The notes under the pieces: model-generated
What the model was told of the DNA's origin: nothing
Database searches by the model: none
What the model saw: only the letters and a program-made list of their open reading frames with translations
In this document: in pieces, positions 59,784-64,000 of the stretch
Numbering within the stretch: position 1 is the stretch's first letter
Layout: the number at the start of each line of letters is the position of its first letter
Translations under genes and position numbers: made by a program
NCBI RefSeq assembly: GCF_905397395.1
Contig: NZ_CAJPVH010000017.1
Span: 35,941-99,940 of the forward strand
Reading direction: 5' to 3'
Length of the DNA stretch: 64,000 bases
From: Cupriavidus campinensis
GTDB lineage: Bacteria > Pseudomonadota > Gammaproteobacteria > Burkholderiales > Burkholderiaceae

Positions 59784-61039
59784 AGCGCGCGCTCCTGTTT
59801 CAGGGTGTCGATGTCGGCGTCGGCGTAGCCGAGTTCGACGAGGATGTCGCGGGTGTGCTGGCCCAGTTCGGGCGGCGGGGTGTCCACGGCGGGCGCCTGC
59901 CCGTTGACCTTGAAGCCGGTGCGCACCAGCCGGATGTCGCGGCCCACGCCGGGCACATCGGGGAAATGGCCGACCATGCCGCGGTCACGCACCTGCGGAT
60001 GGGCGAGGGTGTCCGGCACGTTAAGCACCGGCCCGGCCGGCACGCCGGCCTCGTTCAGCCGTTGCCACCAGACCGTGGCGGGCTCGCGGGCGAGTTCCGC
60101 TTCCAGCGCCTCCGTCAGCGCGCGGCGGTTGGTCAGCCGCGCCTGGCGCTGCGCGAAGCGCGCATCGGTGGCCAGCTCGGGGCGGCCCAGCACGCGGCAC
60201 ACGGCTTCGAACTGCTCCTGCTTGTTCGCGGCGATGTTGAGCAGGCCGTCGCCGGTGCGGAACGTGCCGGACGGGCTGGCCGTCATGTTCTCGTTGCCCA
60301 TCGGCGAGGGCGCCTTGCCGGCGATCAGGTGGTTGGAGACCACCCAGCCCATCGTGGCGAGCGTGGCTTCCAGCATCGACACATCGAGGAAATAGCCCTC
60401 GGTGCGCGTGGTGTCCGCCAGCGACGCCGCGATGGCGAAGGCCGCCGTGATGCCGCCGATGGTGTCGGAGACCGGATAGCCCACGCGGTACGGCGCGGTT
60501 TCGGGGTCGCCGGTGATGCTCATCACGCCCGACATGCCCTGGATGATCTGGTCGTAGGCGGGCAGGTCCGAGAGCGGGCCGTCCTGGCCGAAGCCCGAGA
60601 TCGCGCAGTAGATCAGGCGCGGATTCACAGCCTTCAGGTCTTCATGGCCAAGGCCGAGCCGCTTCATCACGCCGGGCCGGAAGTTCTCGACCAGCACATC
60701 GGCGCTGGCCACGAGCTTGCGGAACACCTCCTTGCCGCGCGCGTGCTTGAGGTTGAGCGTGATCGAGCGCTTGCCCGGGTTCTGGGCGAGGAATGACACG
60801 CCCATCAGCCGCTGGTTCAGGTCGGCATCGGCGCCAAGCTGGCGCGCGAGGTCGCCGGTGCCCGGCGTCTCCACCTTGATCACCTCCGCGCCCATGTGCG
60901 CCAGCTGATGGCAGCAGAACGGGCCGGCCAGCACGTTGGTGAGGTCGAGCACGCGGATGTTGCGGAGCGGCTTGACGGGTTGCGGTTGCGGTTGCGGCTG
61001 CGGCTGCGGCTGCGGCTGCGGTTGGGATTGCGGTTGCAT
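59780..61039 (-). CDS. Class III CoA-transferase (CaiB/Frc family)
   Basis: The 419-residue enzyme has NIRVLDLTNVLAGPFCCHQL, GAEVIKVETPGTGD, NPGKRSITLNLKH and the nucleophile Asp in GYFLDVSMLEATL. It moves CoA between acids. The N-terminus after the ATG at 61039 has a run of Gln-Pro pairs (about 9), coded by 6-bp repeats; true start could be later. It stands between the lyase-like gene and a Bug receptor, making a module of uptake, activation and cleavage of an organic acid. Confidence 0.92.
   Translation of the reverse strand: MQPQSQPQPQPQPQPQPQPQPVKPLRNIRVLDLTNVLAGPFCCHQLAHMGAEVIKVETPGTGDLARQLGADADLNQRLMGVSFLAQNPGKRSITLNLKHARGKEVFRKLVASADVLVENFRPGVMKRLGLGHEDLKAVNPRLIYCAISGFGQDGPLSDLPAYDQIIQGMSGVMSITGDPETAPYRVGYPVSDTIGGITAAFAIAASLADTTRTEGYFLDVSMLEATLATMGWVVSNHLIAGKAPSPMGNENMTASPSGTFRTGDGLLNIAANKQEQFEAVCRVLGRPELATDARFAQRQARLTNRRALTEALEAELAREPATVWWQRLNEAGVPAGPVLNVPDTLAHPQVRDRGMVGHFPDVPGVGRDIRLVRTGFKVNGQAPAVDTPPPELGQHTRDILVELGYADADIDTLKQERAL
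60978..61036. repeat. 6-bp repeat tract coding Gln-Pro pairs
   Basis: GGTTGC/GGCTGC hexamers repeat about nine times on the plus strand and code QP pairs on the minus strand near the N-terminus of the CoA-transferase. Hexamer repeats keep frame when copy number changes, so only the length of the N-terminal tail would vary. Confidence 0.9.
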
Positions 61040-61061
61040 GACGGGTCCTGCCTTGAAAAGA

Positions 61062-62093
61062 TTACTCAGCCTTGGCGCCGGACTCACGCACGATGGTGCC
61101 CCAGCGCGTGTTCTCGGCCTTGATGACGCTGGCCAGGTCGGCGGGGCTGCCGCCGCGCGGCTCGCTGCCTTCCTCGCGCAGCCTGGCCACGGTGTCCGGG
61201 TCCTTCAGGGCCTTGTTCACCTCGGCGTTGAGGCGCTGCACCACCTCGGCGGGCGTGCCGGCGGGCGCCACGAGGGCCTTCCAGTCCTCGGCCTGGAAGC
61301 CGGCGTAGCCCTGTTCGGCCACGGTGGGCACGTTGGGCAGCAGCGGCAGGCGCTTGGCGGAGGTCACGGCCAGCGCGCGCAGCTTGCCGGCCTTGAGCAT
61401 CGGCAGGGCGATGGGCGGCGTGGCGAAGTAGAAGTCGGTCTGGCCGCCCATCAGGTCGGTCAGCGCCGGGGAGGCGCCCTTATACGGCACGTGCAGCGCC
61501 TTGATGCCGGCGCGGCGCTGGAACATTTCGCCGGTCAGGTGGCCCACCGTGCCGGTGCCGGCGGACGCCATCGACAGCTGCTTGGCCTTGCCCGCCGCCA
61601 CCAGATCGGCCAGCGTCTTGAACGGCGCATCCTGCCGCACGATCACCACCACCGGCTGGGCGGATACCAGCACCACGGGCGTGAAGTCGCGCACGGCGTC
61701 GTACGGCATCTTGGGATAGAGCGACGGATTGATGGCGAGGTTGGCGGTCTGGCCCATGCCCACCGTGTAGCCGTCCGCGCGGGCCTTGGCCACCGTGTCC
61801 AGCCCGATATTGCCGCCGGCGCCGGCGCGGTTCTCGACCACCACGGTCCAGTGGGCGGCTGCCCCGACCTTGTTGAAGACGAGGCGCGACAGCACGTCCG
61901 TGCCGCCAGCCGGCGGAAACGGCACCACCAGCCGCACGGGCTGGCTGGGCCAGGCATCGGCGGCCTGTGCGGCGGGGGCGCTGGTCAGCAGCGGCGCCGC
62001 CAGCAGGGCGGCCACCAGCGCGCAGGCCGGCAATGTAGGGCGGGAAGGAAGGCGGGAAGGAAGGCGGGAACGGATCGGGGCGGAACGGAACAT
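61062..62093 (-). CDS. Bug/TctC-family periplasmic receptor, copy 2
   Basis: The 343-residue protein has a signal peptide (LPACALVAALLAAPLLTSAP, cleavage near AQAAD) and the Bug fold: WPSQPVRLVVPFPPAGGTDV, NRAGAGGNIGLDTVAKARAD, LSMASAGTGTVGHLTGEMFQ. It would bind the substrate of the CoA-transferase/lyase pair downstream (22 bp gap). The N-terminus has RLPSRLPSRP repeats. It has an IclR-like inverted repeat upstream at 62141. No TctAB permease is near. Confidence 0.92.
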   Translation of the reverse strand: MFRSAPIRSRLPSRLPSRPTLPACALVAALLAAPLLTSAPAAQAADAWPSQPVRLVVPFPPAGGTDVLSRLVFNKVGAAAHWTVVVENRAGAGGNIGLDTVAKARADGYTVGMGQTANLAINPSLYPKMPYDAVRDFTPVVLVSAQPVVVIVRQDAPFKTLADLVAAGKAKQLSMASAGTGTVGHLTGEMFQRRAGIKALHVPYKGASPALTDLMGGQTDFYFATPPIALPMLKAGKLRALAVTSAKRLPLLPNVPTVAEQGYAGFQAEDWKALVAPAGTPAEVVQRLNAEVNKALKDPDTVARLREEGSEPRGGSPADLASVIKAENTRWGTIVRESGAKAE

Positions 62094-62140
62094 GCGGGTG
62101 TCTCCTGCGGTTTTCGTATGTCCTGATGGTCTCTAAGAAA

Positions 62141-62159
62141 TGTTCTGTAAGATAGAACA
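62141..62159. promoter_or_regulatory. Inverted repeat TGTTCT-N7-AGAACA upstream of the Bug/CoA-transferase/lyase operon
   Basis: Perfect 6-base arms lie 48 bp upstream of the Bug-receptor start, in a promoter region richer in A and T than its surroundings. IclR- or GntR-type regulators use such sites; no regulator gene adjoins this end of the operon. Confidence 0.5.
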
Positions 62160-62311
62160 ATGATCTTAAAGAAGGAACACGCGAAGGATAGGAGGACGCG
62201 GCGGGCGGTGTCAAGCCGGCATTGACGAGGGGGTGGGCATGGCCATTGCGTCTGCCCGGGTCGCCCGGCTCCACTACAATAGCGGCCCAGAATTCAAAGG
62301 TAGGCAGAACA

Positions 62312-63562
62312 ATGTCCCACGCTTGCGGTCTCGACTTCGGCACCTCCAACTCCACGGTTGGCTGGCTGCGCCCCCACCAGCCGGTGCTGTTGCCGCTGGA
62401 AGATGGCAAGACCACGCTGCCGTCGGTGATCTTCTTCCACGCAGAGGACCCGCTGGTCAGCTACGGGCGCGCCGCGCTGGGCGACTACCTGGCCGGCTAC
62501 GAGGGCCGGCTGATGCGCTCGCTCAAGAGCCTGCTCGGCACGTCGATGATGGACGACAGCACCGAGGTCATGGGCCAGGCCATGCCCTTCCGCCAGCTGC
62601 TGGCCCATTTCATCGGCGAACTGAAACGCCGCGCCGAACAGGCCGCCGGCACCACGTTCACCAAGGCGGTGCTGGGCCGGCCGGTGTTCTTTATCGACGA
62701 AGACCCCAAGGCCGACCAGTTGGCCGAGGACACGCTGGGCGAGATTGCCCGCGCGGCGGGCTTCCAGGACATCGCGTTCCAGTACGAGCCGATTGCTGCC
62801 GCGTTCGACTACGAAGCGGGCATCTCGGGCGAGGAACTGGTGATGGTGGCCGACATCGGCGGCGGTACCTCCGACTTTTCGCTGGTGCGGCTGTCGCCGG
62901 ACCGCGCCAGGAAGCTCGACCGCAAGGCCGACATCCTGGCCAACGGCGGTGTCCATATCGGCGGGACCGACTTCGACCGCGCACTGAGCCTGGCCAGCGC
63001 CATGCCGCTGCTGGGGCTGGGCAGCCAGCTGCGCAACGGCAAGGAAATGCCGTCGAGCCAGTATTTCGATCTGGCGAGCTGGCACACCATCAACCTGCTC
63101 TACACGCGCAAGGCGTGGTCGCTGGTGATGGACAACTACCGCGACGCCGCCGAGACCGAGAAGCTGGACCGCCTGATCCGCCTGATCAAGGACCGCGCCG
63201 GCCACTGGCTCGCCATCCAGGTGGAGGCGGCCAAGATCGCGCTGTCCGAGGAAGAAAAGACCTGGGTAGACCTGCACCGCATCGCCCCGGACACCCAGTT
63301 GCTGATTACGCGCGATGATTTCGATGGTGCCATCGCCAAGCTGGTGACCAAGACCGAGAGCACGGTACGCCACATGCTGGATACGGCCGGCGTCACGGCG
63401 GAGCAGGTCGATACGATCCTGTTCACTGGCGGCTCCAGCAGCGTGCCACTGCTGCGCCAGCGCCTGGCGGAACTGCTGCCGGGCGCCAAGCGCGTGGAAG
63501 GGGATCTGTTCGGCGGGATTGGCTCGGGCCTTGCGCGCGATGCGGCGCGCAAGTTTGGGTGA
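62312..63562 (+). CDS. yegD: Hsp70-family protein, YegD-like
   Basis: The 416-residue protein has only the actin-like ATPase part of Hsp70: DFGTSNSTVGWL (phosphate 1), QYEPIAAAFDYE (connect), VADIGGGTSDFSL (phosphate 2), and FTGGSSSVPLLRQRL (adenosine). The substrate-binding domain of DnaK is missing, as in YegD of E. coli. Its function is not settled. The ATG at 62312 follows AAGG. Confidence 0.92.
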   Translation: MSHACGLDFGTSNSTVGWLRPHQPVLLPLEDGKTTLPSVIFFHAEDPLVSYGRAALGDYLAGYEGRLMRSLKSLLGTSMMDDSTEVMGQAMPFRQLLAHFIGELKRRAEQAAGTTFTKAVLGRPVFFIDEDPKADQLAEDTLGEIARAAGFQDIAFQYEPIAAAFDYEAGISGEELVMVADIGGGTSDFSLVRLSPDRARKLDRKADILANGGVHIGGTDFDRALSLASAMPLLGLGSQLRNGKEMPSSQYFDLASWHTINLLYTRKAWSLVMDNYRDAAETEKLDRLIRLIKDRAGHWLAIQVEAAKIALSEEEKTWVDLHRIAPDTQLLITRDDFDGAIAKLVTKTESTVRHMLDTAGVTAEQVDTILFTGGSSSVPLLRQRLAELLPGAKRVEGDLFGGIGSGLARDAARKFG

Positions 63563-63595
63563 GCCGGTTTGCCGGTTTGCCGGTTAGGACGAGTA

Positions 63596-64000
63596 CTACG
63601 CCAGCGCCGAGGCAGGCAAGCCGAATTCCTCGCCCAGCGCCCGGCGGGCGGCTTGCAGCGCGCGGCGGGCTGCCGCGGCGTCCTGGCCCAGGCGCAGCAG
63701 GCCCGGCAGGTGATGGGGGGCCTTGAGCAGGCCGATGATGATGGCGCCGATATCGGTGCTGCCATCGGCGCCCATGCCGGCCACGGCCAGCGGTGGCACG
63801 GGGCGGTCGGCCGGGTCCACCACCACGCGCAGCGCGGTGAAGGGCAGGCCGTGCGCCTGGGCGGCACGGGCGGCGATGTGCGATTCCATGTCCACCGCCA
63901 GCGCGCCGTGCAGGCCATGCAGCGCGGCCTTGTCCGCCACGGTGGTCACGGCGGTGTCGGCGCCGGCCAGCAGGCCGGGCACCGCCTGCGGCAGCGCGCG
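63596..64000 (-). CDS. Nucleoside phosphorylase-like protein, HpnG-like (partial, 5' end outside window)
   Basis: The visible 134 residues are the C-terminal part of a phosphorylase of the PNP/UDP family. The motif VDMESHIAARAAQAHGLPFT with following RVVVDPADRPVPPLA is typical, including the Glu that binds ribose and the Asp that protonates the base. The hopanoid-linked HpnG (adenosylhopane nucleosidase) is the best fit; a nucleoside hydrolase of another kind is possible. The gene runs out of the window to the right. Confidence 0.7.
   Translation of the reverse strand, partial: RALPQAVPGLLAGADTAVTTVADKAALHGLHGALAVDMESHIAARAAQAHGLPFTALRVVVDPADRPVPPLAVAGMGADGSTDIGAIIIGLLKAPHHLPGLLRLGQDAAAARRALQAARRALGEEFGLPASALA

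Overview
The window is about 64 kb of GC-rich DNA with no rRNA, tRNA, CRISPR array, insertion sequence or phage gene that I can see. Gene content points to a beta-proteobacterium of the Burkholderiaceae, most likely Cupriavidus or a close Ralstonia relative. The evidence is several Bug/TctC-type receptors, a short H-NS-like protein with a C-terminal DNA-binding motif, a narK1-narK2-narGHJI order next to narXL, and many IclR and LysR regulators. The mix of accessory catabolism and stress genes without core ribosomal or cell-division genes fits a second chromosome (chromid), but that is inference.

Layout. 1-3144: two sigma-54 activators, one cut by the window edge, face away from each other across a repeat-rich spacer; a degenerate histidine-kinase-like protein follows. 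3166-14364: a stress island of small and poorly characterised genes. It holds a lysine-rich tail protein, two related membrane/soluble stress proteins, a PRC-barrel protein, two BON proteins, a low-affinity iron permease homologue, an ATP-grasp-like DUF3182 protein, an alpha/beta hydrolase, a type IB topoisomerase, two ParB-like (ParBc_2) paralogues, an SDR, and small DUF3008 and DUF3309 proteins. 14537-18223: an iron-type alcohol dehydrogenase and GabD with a divergent IclR regulator, a likely 4-hydroxybutyrate/succinate-semialdehyde module. 18245-35605: an anaerobic respiration block with narXL, nitronate monooxygenase, ubiUVT (oxygen-independent ubiquinone synthesis), a siroheme-decarboxylase-like protein, narGHJI, narK2 and narK1. 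Nitrate sensing, nitrate uptake, the reductase and the quinone supply are encoded together.

35763-43434: MFS exporter with divergent LysR, a lipoprotein, an H-NS-like gene with a tandem repeat at its 3' end, a purine permease with a strongly structured upstream region, CheV and a 1-Cys peroxiredoxin. 43586-46796: E1alpha-E1beta-E2 of a 2-oxoacid dehydrogenase. 46950-51919: sulfonate/sulfate-ester uptake and a TauD-type dioxygenase. 51984-55083: methyltransferase, IclR regulator and diguanylate cyclase. 55090-58928: a HutC-like regulator with two operator-like sites, a Bug receptor, an ornithine-cyclodeaminase homologue and a PhnD-like cytosolic protein. 58944-62093: a citryl-CoA-lyase-like protein, a class III CoA-transferase and a Bug receptor, which together look like a catabolic route for an organic acid. 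62312-64000: a YegD-type Hsp70 and the end of a nucleoside phosphorylase-like gene.

The least understood parts are the stress island at 3.2-14.4 kb, the alternative hairpins upstream of the purine permease, and the two Bug-receptor catabolic clusters at 55-62 kb.
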